24,368 nucleotides of DNA from Paulinella micropora (lineage: Eukaryota; Cercozoa; Imbricatea; Euglyphida), in the NCBI GenBank assembly GCA_009731375.1, contig BJOX01000006.1, forward strand, positions 1,743,066-1,767,433, given 5' to 3'. This document shows, piece by piece, positions 8,524 to 18,480 of this stretch. Made by a program: the position numbers and the translations under genes. The notes under the pieces are model-generated. The model made no database searches. It saw only the letters and a program-made list of their open reading frames with translations, and was not told the DNA's origin. Numbering within the stretch: the first letter of the stretch is position 1; each line of letters starts with the position of its first letter.

Positions 8524-10529
8524 TGTCAGTGCGCGAGCATGATTAGGACCCCCTAGTGGGGCCTTGACCTTAGAGGGGTCCGTCTGTCCTCGGGAGGCCC
8601 ACTCTTGCCCCCGCCTTTTGAGTCTGAGCCCCCAGCTGACAGCCTAGGTTTGTCAGTGCTAGCATACCCACTAGAGAAGAGGTTGGAGGTGTCACGGTTC
8701 TCGCCTTCCTCTTCTTCTTCGTCTTCAAGCCTAGTGGGTTCCTCTTCTTTTGGACTTCCGAACACGGGGTTTACGCCTTGGTTGGGGTTTTACTCTCTTC
8801 CCCTAGACCTAAAGCCTCATCAAAGGTCGTAGTAGAAATTTTGGGTTCAGGCATCTGCCACACACGTGTAGGTCCCTTCGTCTTATCTTCTAAGTATTCT
8901 CTCACCACATCACGGTCTAGGTCTGCCCAACCATTCAACTCAGCCGCCTCCTCCCAAACTAGCATATCATAAATGATATTGAAAACCTTTGCCTTCTGCT
9001 TACTCATCTCTGCATGTATACTAGCGTCATAGGCCATCACCTCCAATGTCAGTGCGCGAGCATGATTAGGACCCCCTAGTGGGGCCTTGACCTTAGAGGG
9101 GTCCGTCTGTCCTCGGGAGGCCCACTCTTGCCCCCGCCTTTTGAGTCTGAGCCCCCAGCTGACAGCCTAGGTTTGTCAGTGCTAGCATACCCACTAGAGA
9201 AGAGGTTGGAGGTGTCACGGTTCTCGCCTTCCTCTTCTTCTTCGTCTTCAAGCCTAGTGGGTTCCTCTTCTTTTGGACTTCCGAACACGGGGTTTACGCC
9301 TTGGTTGGGGTTTTACTCTCTTCCCCTAGACCTAAAGCCTCATCAAAGGTCGTAGTAGAAATTTTGGGTTCAGGCATCTGCCACACACGTGTAGGTCCCT
9401 TCGTCTTATCTTCTAAGTATTCTCTCACCACATCACGGTCTAGGTCTGCCCAACCATTCAACTCAGCCGCCTCCTCCCAAACTAGCATATCATAAATGAT
9501 ATTGAAAACCTTTGCCTTCTGCTTACTCATCTCTGCATGTATACTAGCGTCATAGGCCATCACCTCCAATGTCAGTGCGCGAGCATGATTAGGACCCCCT
9601 AGTGGGGCCTTGACCTTAGAGGGGTCCGTCTGTCCTCGGGAGGCCCACTCTTGCCCCCGCCTTTTGAGTCTGAGCCCCCAGCTGACAGCCTAGGTTTGTC
9701 AGTGCTAGCATACCCACTAGAGAAGAGGTTGGAGGTGTCACGGTTCTCGCCTTCTTCTTCTTCTTTTTCTTCAAGCCTAGTGGGTTCCTCTTCTTTTGGA
9801 CTTCCGAACACGGGGTTTACGCCTTGGTTGGGGTTTTACTCTCTTCCCCTAGACCTAAAGCCTCATCAAAGGTCGTAGTAGAAATTTTGGGTTCAGGCAT
9901 CTGCCACACACGTGTAGGTCCCTTCGTCTTATCTTCTAAGTATTCTCTCACCACATCACGGTCTAGGTCTGCCCAACCATTCAACTCAGCCGCCTCCTCC
10001 CAAACTAGCATATCATAAATGATATTGAAAACCTTTGCCTTCTGCTTACTCATCTCTGCATGTATACTAGCGTCATAGGCCATCACCTCCAATGTCAGTG
10101 CGCGAGCATGATTAGGACCCCCTAGTGGGGCCTTGACCTTAGAGGGGTCCGTCTGTCCTCGGGAGGCCCACTCTTGCCCCCGCCTTTTGAGTCTGAGCCC
10201 CCAGCTGACAGCCTAGGTTTGTCAGTGCTAGCATACCCACTAGAGAAGAGGTTGGAGGTGTCACGGTTCTCGCCTTCCTCTTCTTCTTCGTCTTCAAGCC
10301 TAGTGGGTTCCTCTTCTTTTGGACTTCCGAACACGGGGTTTACGCCTTGGTTGGGGTTTTACTCTCTTCCCCTAGACCTAAAGCCTCATCAAAGGTCGTA
10401 GTAGAAATTTTGGGTTCAGGCATCTGCCACACACGTGTAGGTCCCTTCGTCTTATCTTCTAAGTATTCTCTCACCACATCACGGTCTAGGTCTGCCCAAC
10501 CATTCAACTCAGCCGCCTCCTCCCAAACT
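8438..10529 (-). repeat. Four tandem copies of a 523-bp unit inside gag
   Basis: Units lie at 8438-8960, 8961-9483, 9484-10006 and 10007-10529. The anchor AGCATATCATAAATG starts at 8438, 8961, 9484 and 10007. The copies are essentially identical. The only differences I found are two T substitutions in the Glu-rich stretch of the third unit (near 9753-9770), where the encoded Asp-Glu pair becomes Glu-Lys. The unit holds three minus-strand frames in different registers (start MEVMAY; WEEAAELNGWAD continuing to KTPTKA; FGSPKEEEPTRLED to TPLRSRPH). Because 523 is not a multiple of three, each copy is read in a new register. Confidence 0.95.
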
Positions 10530-10738
10530 AGTATAAAGTCGGGCACCGTTCTACCCCGTAGTTGGATCCCTACATTGTCAACGTTCTCACGGTGTACATA
10601 CTGCTTATAGGCTGCTTTATCTTGTAGTACTTCCTCAGGGGCTGTTGGGTGACAGCTTTGTACCACTTGTCTGTGCAGCAAAACACATGCTTCCTGTCCA
10701 GTGAATGTAATCTTATTGTCTGTCTTGCTAGTAGCCAT
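10340..10738 (-). CDS. N-terminal frame of the copia-like gag
   Basis: The ATG at 10738 starts a 132-residue frame, MATSKTDNKITFTGQEACVL. It leads through DNVGIQLRGRTVPDFILVWE into the tandem repeat at 10529 and stops at 10340. The next piece of the protein (FGSPKEEEP...) is one base out of register. In an unexpanded element this would be the start of gag. A single ATG close to an ITFTG block fits copia-type gag N-termini, which often begin with a short K-L/F-TG motif. No primer-binding site or LTR end could be fixed upstream. Confidence 0.45.
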   Translation of the reverse strand: MATSKTDNKITFTGQEACVLLHRQVVQSCHPTAPEEVLQDKAAYKQYVHRENVDNVGIQLRGRTVPDFILVWEEAAELNGWADLDRDVVREYLEDKTKGPTRVWQMPEPKISTTTFDEALGLGEESKTPTKA

Positions 10739-12300
10739 TTTCTAACTACCGTCAGCCTCGCCCAGACACACCCACCTCACTCAGTCACTCTCACAGCACA
10801 CAGCTATGCTCTCTACTTGTAAACTAGAGATAGAGTCACATCTTGCTCACTCTGTTCTGATGGCACAGACACAGGCAAGCAACTACACACACGCCCACAC
10901 AGAGAGGACACGTCAAAGACACCAGCAGGCTCACACACACTTTACACAGTATAGTGCTTTAAGCTGACACACCTCCCTTTATGCTCTCTTTCCACCTTCG
11001 TGTGTTATCACTATTACACTCAGACTCCACTAAGACCACCACAACTACCACTTACGACAGCTTATATTTTACAAAGAGTCCTAGTATTTTCAAAGTCAGT
11101 TTGTCAACCCACTAGGGTTTGTAGTTGTTTTTGCACATCCACCTAAACAGTCACTTTACGCTCCTAACCAAGTGTCCTACGCACGGCTTTAGAGAGCACA
11201 CAGTCTTACCACACCTCCCTCTCACTCTTAACCAAGTCACAGCAAAGGCACAAACAGTATGTGAGATGTTGTAACTATAGTCTAATGAGGATGATACTAG
11301 GAGGCCCCTGGTATATCAGGGTTCAGCGGGAGGCTATTTCACCCACCTAGGGACTGCGGTCCAAACCACAGAATGGATAAGACAGCAAAGCACAGATAAA
11401 CACCACAGACAGAGAGCAGACTAGCTATTCCCTCTCTGCCTACACCAGCACTAAAAAGGCAACCCTATAGCTACCTTGGCAGCTGTGCACTGCTACTGTT
11501 CTGTCCGTGTGTCCTTCTTCACAAGGAAAACCACGTTTAACACAATCACGGTACGAGGAACAAAACAAAACACCTTTCAGTTGCACCACACACTTCCAAC
11601 AACCTTAACGGACAATGAGCAACTGAGGTTCGTCTGGTCCTCCTAGTCCACCCACCTTGCCTTCAGCTGCACACAAGCAGAGCAGAGCGTGGGAAGTGTC
11701 CGCAGTGATCAGCTGCGGGCACGCAACACAGAAATACGCACTTTCCTGAACGGGGTCATGCGCACTTTCACTTAAGGTAGACCACACACCCCTAGCGAAG
11801 GTCCTTGTCTGCGATTCGTTGCACAGGAAACGCACCAAGGCTCACAACTTGAACCTAATGGACAACGGCCTTCGCAATGCTTCTCGTCGAGTACCGGGGC
11901 GTTCCCCTCTTACCGGTCGGAGACTTCACAGAACCGTCCGAAGAATTTAACAACAGTGGGAACAAATCCCGCCAGTTCAACTACCAAAGTCAAAAAGATG
12001 TACCATCCTGAAATTGACACACGAAACGCCCGTACTGACATGAGTAAAAAGGGTAATGGCAAAAAGTACCAGAACAAGCACTAAAAAGGGACTGCATTAA
12101 TAACTAATAATACTAACGATAATTAAAGTAATAGTGGACATAACTGAGGAGAAAGGGTCTAATTAATGTCCAATCAACGGAATCTATCGCTCAAACGCAG
12201 AGTTTAGGGAAGCTACCCGCTAAGGGTAAAGAATAACCGAAGAAAATACTTTTAATAACTTTGGGTCACACAAAGTGTGATGATTATAACAGAATCATGG
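10739..12300. other. Spacer between two head-to-head gag regions; possible LTR/leader DNA
   Basis: This is about 1.5 kb of unique sequence lying 5' of both gag-like genes. If either element keeps a 5' LTR and leader it should be here, but I could not find a TG...CA pair or direct repeats by eye. CA and CAG-rich patches occur near 10745-10960. One minus-strand frame at 11605-11838 (77 codons, with several Cys and Pro residues) is unassigned. TGGTATATCAGGG at 11309-11321 resembles a tRNA primer-binding site only superficially. Confidence 0.45.
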
Positions 12301-12413
12301 TAATAAACATTTGATTCTAGGCATCATCTTCGGACTCCGTTACAGTATTAATACAAACATATTTAATTTACTCCTAGTAACACAGACTGCGCCGGTCCGT
12401 AGGTCAAGGGGGT

Positions 12414-13048
12414 GTGTTTTCTGTGAGATCAGAAGGGGAGTTGCAAATGGGCGGACAAATGTCGGTTCGAACACGACCCAACAAAACCAAAGAAGACCAC
12501 ACCCAAGCAGTGTCCGCCCCTAAGGATACAAAAGGAACAACAAGAGTAAGGGTCGCAAAATTTAAATGTTACAACTGTTTCGAAAAGGGACACATTGCCG
12601 GTAAGTGCCCTAAGAAGTGTCGAGTGTGCGGGGGAAGCACAAACTGAGCAAGTGCCCGGACAAAGGCAAAAAAGAAAAGGATGAGGCGGCAAAAGGCTCC
12701 GACTGTAATAGTGACGGTGAAGACTCGGAGGAAGATGAACCTGAGGTGGCTTTAGCACAGATGGTGAAGTTCTTGACTAGAAGGTCAGAGGACAAAGCCC
12801 ACATGGCCAAGCCTGGAGGTGCCGACCTACCAGAGCCGGTTGTACCCCCGGAGGATGAAAACAGTTTGGAAATACTGTTAGAAGACGACGCTGACATTGA
12901 CAAGATGAATGAGTGTAGGTGTCATGGGGTGGCGGAAGGGAAGCGTAGGTGTGTCGCAAGCTTGAAAGACCTTGATTCTAAGTTCGACAGCATGCGGATC
13001 AACGCTTCCACCCTCATAGATAGCAACTTCTGCGTTGAACACCAATAA
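12414..13048 (+). pseudogene. Broken gag-like gene with two CCHC zinc knuckles
   Basis: A + frame reads KFKCYNCFEKGHIAGKCP (CxxCxxxxHxxxxC), a classical retroviral-type zinc knuckle. It is followed at once by CRVCGG, the first half of a second knuckle, and then stops at 12645-12647. The second half (KHKLSKCPDKGKK) lies in another register that is open from 12617 to 13048, so a frameshift cuts the second knuckle. The continuation is acidic (NSDGEDSEEDEPEV) and unrecognised. Zinc knuckles bind nucleic acid; in LTR retrotransposons they form the nucleocapsid end of gag. A cellular CCHC protein cannot be excluded, but the neighbouring retroelement DNA favours gag. Confidence 0.6.
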
Positions 13049-13210
13049 TAGCGGGTAAAGCAAGAGAAGGACAATGCCTTACGCTTGTGGGCCGCCGACA
13101 TGGCGCGGCGGGATCATCTGCCCCTCATGTGTGAAATGGGAGAGAGAGGTTTGGAAGCCCAGATCCGGAGTGGGATTCACGTTGCTGCTTCGCGATACTG
13201 GGCTCGTTGA
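13049..13210 (+). pseudogene. Continuation of the gag-like frame beyond two adjacent stops
   Basis: Directly after TAA TAG (13047-13052) the same register stays open for about 50 codons. It reads RVKQEKDNALRLWAADMARR and further to VAASRYWAR before TGA. The composition is protein-like. This suggests that the two stops arose by mutation or are read through, but no family is recognised. Confidence 0.3.
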
Positions 13211-13492
13211 AGAACGAACGGTGTGGAACGTGATGGTATCTTTGCCTTCGTCTCTGACAGGCGATCGAGAGAGTTCGCGCTGAGTTTGCAACCGGGGGGA
13301 GAGTCCAAGCCCCGGTTGCATTTTTACCGGTTTATTTTGCTCGTCGTCTGCATCTGGGTTGGTCGTGCGTGCGCCGACTGCTTCCAACCACTCCCTTTCC
13401 TCTGGGTCGGGCGTGATGAAAAGGAACGTGGAAGGTCGTTGGCCCTGCACGCGTCGTTCTTGGTCGATGCGTTGCTTACAGTCTAGGATCAC
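13079..13492 (-). CDS. Unrecognised 137-codon minus-strand frame, strand uncertain
   Basis: The frame is open over 414 bp of GC-rich DNA and begins MILDCKQRIDQERRVQGQRP. It includes ITPDPEEREWLEAVGARTTN and a Ser/Pro-rich disordered second half. The + strand is also largely open here (a frame at 13223-13486), so the coding strand cannot be settled by frame alone. A candidate donor AAACCG|GTAAAA lies inside the minus frame. I do not recognise the product. It may be an exon, part of the adjacent retroelement, or chance from high GC. Confidence 0.25.
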   Translation of the reverse strand: MILDCKQRIDQERRVQGQRPSTFLFITPDPEEREWLEAVGARTTNPDADDEQNKPVKMQPGLGLSPRLQTQRELSRSPVRDEGKDTITFHTVRSSTSPVSRSSNVNPTPDLGFQTSLSHFTHEGQMIPPRHVGGPQA

Positions 13493-13559
13493 CGAGATCA
13501 GAGTCTAAGCTGCAGAGCGGTTCCATAGAAACCGTGTGGGCTGCACAATCACGTTCAAG

Positions 13560-13864
13560 GCCGCCCTACACACACACACAATACGCAATTGCCGAAAAGC
13601 TGCGAAAGTGCCCGAACTATTTCCGAACTTCAGCGAACTATTGCCGAAATCCAGTGAATCTACGATTTTCTGTTTTCTGCAAAAAGTGGATTATGACTAC
13701 TATCATTCCAGGAAAAGTTCGGAGCAAGAAAACAAACAAACAAGAAATCAATCAAATCAATCGAAACATAATTACAAAAAAACTGGAAAAAAAAGCACGA
13801 AAATCAATCAAATAAAATGCATAAACAAACAAACAAACAAACAAAAAACTAACAGCAACAATAA

Positions 13865-13913
<49 letters not shown>

Positions 13914-14185
13914 AACAAACGCACTGGGTTGACCCAATTCTGCAAAAACGGCTGCATTCTGGACAATGGGCAATATGTTGGGTGTTTTAAGCACAGATTT
14001 AAAATTTGCGTGGGCAGAGGCAGAGACAAAGTTGAGGGATCAGAAACAAAAAAAGAAACAAAAAACAAACAAACAAAAAACAAAAAAAAACAAAAAAAAA
14101 GAAAAAGAAAGAAAGAAAGAAAGAAAAAAGAAAGAAAGAAAGAAAGAAAAAAGAAAGAAAGAAAGAAAGAAAGAAGAGAGGATTT
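13560..14185. other. A-rich low-complexity DNA with (AAC)n and (AAAG)n
   Basis: Poly-A-rich sequence includes an AAC array at about 13867-13918, AAAC runs, and an AAAG/GAAA array at about 14098-14176. Lys- and Asn-rich open frames reflect composition only. About 14186-14579 holds nothing recognisable. Confidence 0.85.
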
Positions 14186-14579
14186 TTCAGAGAAAGTTTG
14201 CTTGCGCTGACTATCTCCAATGCGCTCTTTTCAAGAATCCTTTTTCTGTCTCTTACGCACACAAACCTTCTCATGAGAAGTCGAATCAGCGTCACCAGAA
14301 ACTGTTCGTGTTTCGAGAAAATTTTGCGCCACTGAGTGCTTTCCACTCCCCCTGGCATCTGAAGCGCAAACAGAAACTCATTTTATTTTGCTTAACGAAA
14401 ATGTGGTTGCTTAAATACATAGCCACATATGCACACATTATGAATATTCACACATATTACATGCATATTTATATAATGCACAAAAAAAATTTGGAGGGCA
14501 GTAAGCCAAGCCCGCAAAGTGCAGAAATCGCTGGAAAATCAGCAAAGCTTTGCAGATCTGCGCATTTCCGGCAGTGTAC

Positions 14580-14696
14580 ATTGAAGACGCGATGTTCCAG
14601 TCCAAGCTTCTGAAGTATCTCGGACAGCAAGTCGCTACTGCGGTCACTGCCATAGAGCAAGGAGTCAATCAGGGAGAATCCTACTGGTTCGTTGCT
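14580..14696 (-). CDS. Candidate 117-nt internal exon of unknown gene
   Basis: On the minus strand the segment is bounded by GCTGCGGCAG| and AAT|GTACAC and holds exactly 39 codons, phase 0 at both ends. It encodes SNEPVGFSLIDSLLYGSDRS, then SDLLSEILQKLGLEHRVFN, which looks like an alpha-helical, leucine-patterned protein. The same DNA is open on the + strand (KLLKYLGQQVATAVTAIEQG), so the strand is not certain. A T-rich tract (on the minus strand) lies upstream beyond a gap, as would suit an acceptor. No family is recognised. Confidence 0.35.
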
Positions 14697-14713
14697 CTGC
14701 CGCAGCACCAAAA

Positions 14714-14784
14714 NNNNNNNNNNNNNNNNNNNNNNNNNNNNNNNNNNNNNNNNNNNNNNNNNNNNNNNNNNNNNNNNNNNNNNN

Positions 14785-14858
<74 letters not shown>
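14714..14858. repeat. Assembly gap (71 N) followed by poly-A
   Basis: N runs from 14714 to 14784, then C and about 73 A residues. Another A-rich stretch continues to about 14912. The poly-A next to a gap may be the tail of a retroposed copy or an assembly collapse. Confidence 0.9.
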
Positions 14859-14861
<3 letters not shown>

Positions 14862-15092
14862 AAAAAAAAGGAAAAAAAAAAGTGAGAAAATGCAAAAGAA
14901 AAAAAGTAGTGAGAAAATGCCAAAATGTCCCTAAATGGTTCCATTTTCAGCCGCAATTGATGAAAAATGGCGACAGTTGGGGATATTTTTGGGATGCATA
15001 TGTTTGAACGCTTTTAGGAGTTGGTTTGAAGGCAGACCATCCAGTCTCGCTCTATGTGGTCGGCAATCGCAATATTCATCCGAATCAGCTCC

Positions 15093-15657
<565 letters not shown>

Positions 15658-16249
15658 GGGGGGGGAATGGTGAATGGTTTATAGTTTCACCTGGGCAAGT
15701 GGGTGACGCAGACGCCTCCCAGGAAGATCTGTAAAATACATAGGACCCAAAAGTGTAAAGAAATACATAAATGTCCTTCGTTACTGCCGATTTCCCTGAC
15801 TTTTAGGAATTTGTACACTTTTGAATACATGGTTTATTTTCTGATAGCTCTAACCATTTTTTTGCATTTGAGGGTGGACAATTTTGTCGCGATTGACTCA
15901 TTGAATTCAATGCAAAATCAAATACACCGTGCAAATGGAAACTTCGCGTATATTGCCGAAACGTGCCGAAAATCGCCAATATTCAAGACATTTTGGTAAT
16001 TGGTTTAGTGTGACACTACATACCTGATCGACGACGTACAATTGCTTCAAAAGAAGCTGACAGAGCGTGGTGGAGCCCCCTTCCCTGCACACAGTTAAAA
16101 ACCATGGCTAGCAAGGTGCAGACTACTGCCCACAAAAGCAAATACGCTAATAAAGTGGCGACGATTGCCAAAAGAGTCTGCGGGACTGGAAGGAAAGGGG
16201 AGGGAGAGGGGAAGGGGGGGGGGGGGGAAAGGGGGGGNNNNNNNNNNTC
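15658..16249. other. Unique spacer with G-rich run and 10-N gap
   Basis: I see no gene. Open frames of about 100 codons (15703-15999) show no motif. A G-rich purine run near 16185-16237 ends in a 10-N placeholder at 16238-16247, where the order or size may not be real. Confidence 0.6.
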
Positions 16250-16261
16250 TTTGTTTTTGTC

Positions 16262-16532
16262 CATATTAAAAATAAAGTAGAATAAAATAAAATAAAGAAA
16301 AGAAATTAAAAATAGCCCAAATGAAAGTAGCCATGTTTGACTCGTTCCGTTGCATTTATCATTTTATTTCATTGATTGACTTATTTGTTTCAATTTCTTT
16401 TCATCTTTTCTCTTTCTTTTCTTTCTTTTGCTTTCTTTTCCTCACTTTTCTTCTTCTTTCTTTCTGTTTTGTTTGTTTCCTTCTTTTCTTCCTCCTTTCT
16501 TCTTTTCTTCTCCTTTCTTCTTTCTTTCCTTT
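16262..16532. repeat. AAAT-rich then TTCTTTTC-rich low complexity
   Basis: AATAAAAT units are followed by about 150 bp of TTCTTTTCTTTC-type pyrimidine DNA. Phe/Leu/Ser-rich open frames here are compositional. Confidence 0.85.
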
Positions 16533-16533
16533 T

Positions 16534-16878
16534 CGGTTGTTCGAGGTGCTCCACTCCCACCTAGTCAGTCTCTCGACTGGTAATAGGGGCCACCGATGGA
16601 GCTCCTGAGGGCAAGACTACGCTAAGCCGAGGTCATTCCGCAGTCCCAGCAACCTCTTGCAAAACGTTGTCGAATGTGCAAGTGCATACACCAAGCATGG
16701 TCGCTTAAACTACCTCAAAACCCCACCCATAACCATTTGGTATCCACTGGGTTCGCGGGCTATCAACCGGCATAGCGGAGTTTAAGATCTTCGACAAGCG
16801 CCCAACGACCCTCCTCCCCAGCATCATCCACCAAATGGTTTGAGTTGGCATCGCAGTTTAACGCCGTAAGGCATTGGG

Positions 16879-16927
<49 letters not shown>
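16534..16927 (+). repeat. Dispersed repeat, copy at 16.5 kb, ending in (AAT)n
   Basis: This copy shares long near-identical blocks with 21390-22335: TTCGAGGTGCTCCA, GGAGCTCCTGAGGGCAAGAC, AACCTCTTGCAAAACGTTG, GCATAGCGGAGTTTAAGATC and TTAACGCCGTAAGGC. Here the unit ends at CATTGGGCTG and passes straight into an AAT array (about 16882-16926). The other copies continue into unique sequence at that point. A repeat ending in a short microsatellite suggests a SINE- or LINE-type 3' end. No clear pol III promoter boxes were found. Confidence 0.8.
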
Positions 16928-16929
<2 letters not shown>

Positions 16930-16939
16930 ATATCTGAGG

Positions 16940-17061
16940 CGTACTGATGCAGCTAATGGCATATCCTCAACGGACATAAGCCTCCAATACCCTTGTTCGA
17001 GGTCCTCCACCCCCCCGTGTCAGTCTCTCGCCTGATGATCGGGGCCACCGATGGAGCTCCT
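16940..17061 (+). repeat. Partial copy of the same dispersed repeat, cut by a gap
   Basis: CTGATGCAGCTAATGGC, CTTGTTCGAGGTCCTCCACC and CCACCGATGGAGCTCCT match the junction region of the 21.4-22.3 kb tandem copies with substitutions. The sequence enters N at 17062, so a further copy may lie in the gap. Confidence 0.8.
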
Positions 17062-18057
17062 NNNNNNNNNNNNNNNNNNNNNNNNNNNNNNNNNNNNNNN
17101 NNNNNNNNNNNNNNNNNNNNNNNNNNNNNNNNNNNNNNNNNNNNNNNNNNNNNNNNNNNNNNNNNNNNNNNNNNNNNNNNNNNNNNNNNNNNNNNNNNNN
17201 NNNNNNNNNNNNNNNNNNNNNNNNNNNNNNNNNNNNNNNNNNNNNNNNNNNNNNNNNNNNNNNNNNNNNNNNNNNNNNNNNNNNNNNNNNNNNNNNNNNN
17301 NNNNNNNNNNNNNNNNNNNNNNNNNNNNNNNNNNNNNNNNNNNNNNNNNNNNNNNNNNNNNNNNNNNNNNNNNNNNNNNNNNNNNNNNNNNNNNNNNNNN
17401 NNNNNNNNNNNNNNNNNNNNNNNNNNNNNNNNNNNNNNNNNNNNNNNNNNNNNNNNNNNNNNNNNNNNNNNNNNNNNNNNNNNNNNNNNNNNNNNNNNNN
17501 NNNNNNNNNNNNNNNNNNNNNNNNNNNNNNNNNNNNNNNNNNNNNNNNNNNNNNNNNNNNNNNNNNNNNNNNNNNNNNNNNNNNNNNNNNNNNNNNNNNN
17601 NNNNNNNNNNNNNNNNNNNNNNNNNNNNNNNNNNNNNNNNNNNNNNNNNNNNNNNNNNNNNNNNNNNNNNNNNNNNNNNNNNNNNNNNNNNNNNNNNNNN
17701 NNNNNNNNNNNNNNNNNNNNNNNNNNNNNNNNNNNNNNNNNNNNNNNNNNNNNNNNNNNNNNNNNNNNNNNNNNNNNNNNNNNNNNNNNNNNNNNNNNNN
17801 NNNNNNNNNNNNNNNNNNNNNNNNNNNNNNNNNNNNNNNNNNNNNNNNNNNNNNNNNNNNNNNNNNNNNNNNNNNNNNNNNNNNNNNNNNNNNNNNNNNN
17901 NNNNNNNNNNNNNNNNNNNNNNNNNNNNNNNNNNNNNNNNNNNNNNNNNNNNNNNNNNNNNNNNNNNNNNNNNNNNNNNNNNNNNNNNNNNNNNNNNNNN
18001 NNNNNNNNNNNNNNNNNNNNNNNNNNNNNNNNNNNNNNNNNNNNNNNNNNNNNNNNN
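17062..18057. other. Assembly gap (996 N)
   Basis: This is a run of N flanked by repeat DNA on both sides. Nothing can be said about its content. Long open frames reported across it are meaningless. Confidence 0.99.
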
Positions 18058-18202
18058 TTCATGCGGTCTGCCAGCGCATGAGGACGTTTTGTGGTAAGTA
18101 TCTGGGACGCCTCGAAACCCGTCACCACCCCTAGATCGCGGAATGTAAATACCCCTTTGATCCCACGTGGTGTATGTCTTATAAAAAACAACACGACGAC
18201 AT

Positions 18203-18362
18203 GGCCTCGGAACCAACACAACAACATATTCTCGGAACCCACATCGACATAGCCTCGGACCCCACACAACAACAGAGCCTCGGAACCAACACAACAACAT
18301 AGCCTCGGAATCAACACAACAACATAGCCTCGGAGCCAACACAACGACATAGCCTCGAAACC
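18203..18362. repeat. 25-bp minisatellite (AGCCTCGGAACCAACACAAC unit), about six copies
   Basis: Units begin GGCCTCGGAACC or AGCCTCGGA and end CAACAACAT. Most are 25 bp, one is about 23 bp, and several have point differences. Both strands stay open because the unit contains few stop codons in any register. It lies just upstream of a (AAT)n tail and may belong to the 3' part of a retroelement. Confidence 0.85.
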
Positions 18363-18421
18363 AGTGGGAAGAGGCCCAACCACCTCCTCTTCCCGTGGGG
18401 TGCCATACTGTGCACCCCTCC

Positions 18422-18479
<58 letters not shown>
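18363..18479 (+). mobile_element. Putative retroelement 3' end with (AAT)n tail
   Basis: After the minisatellite, CACCTCCTCTTCCCGTGGGG and GCCATACTGTGCACCCCTCC lead directly into an AAT array (about 18422-18479). The arrangement resembles the (AAT)-tailed repeats near 200 and 16883 in this window. The assignment to a LINE is inferred from the tail only. Confidence 0.4.

Positions 18480-18480
<1 letters not shown>

Noticed and set aside
11309-11321. TGGTATATCAGGG as an LTR primer-binding site
   Set aside because: Only the first five or six bases resemble a tRNA 3'-end complement, and no LTR boundary was found next to it.
13752-14358. Lys/Asn-rich frames around 13.6-14.2 kb
   Set aside because: Composition of A-rich DNA with AAC and AAAG repeats; no splice-bounded, family-like segment.
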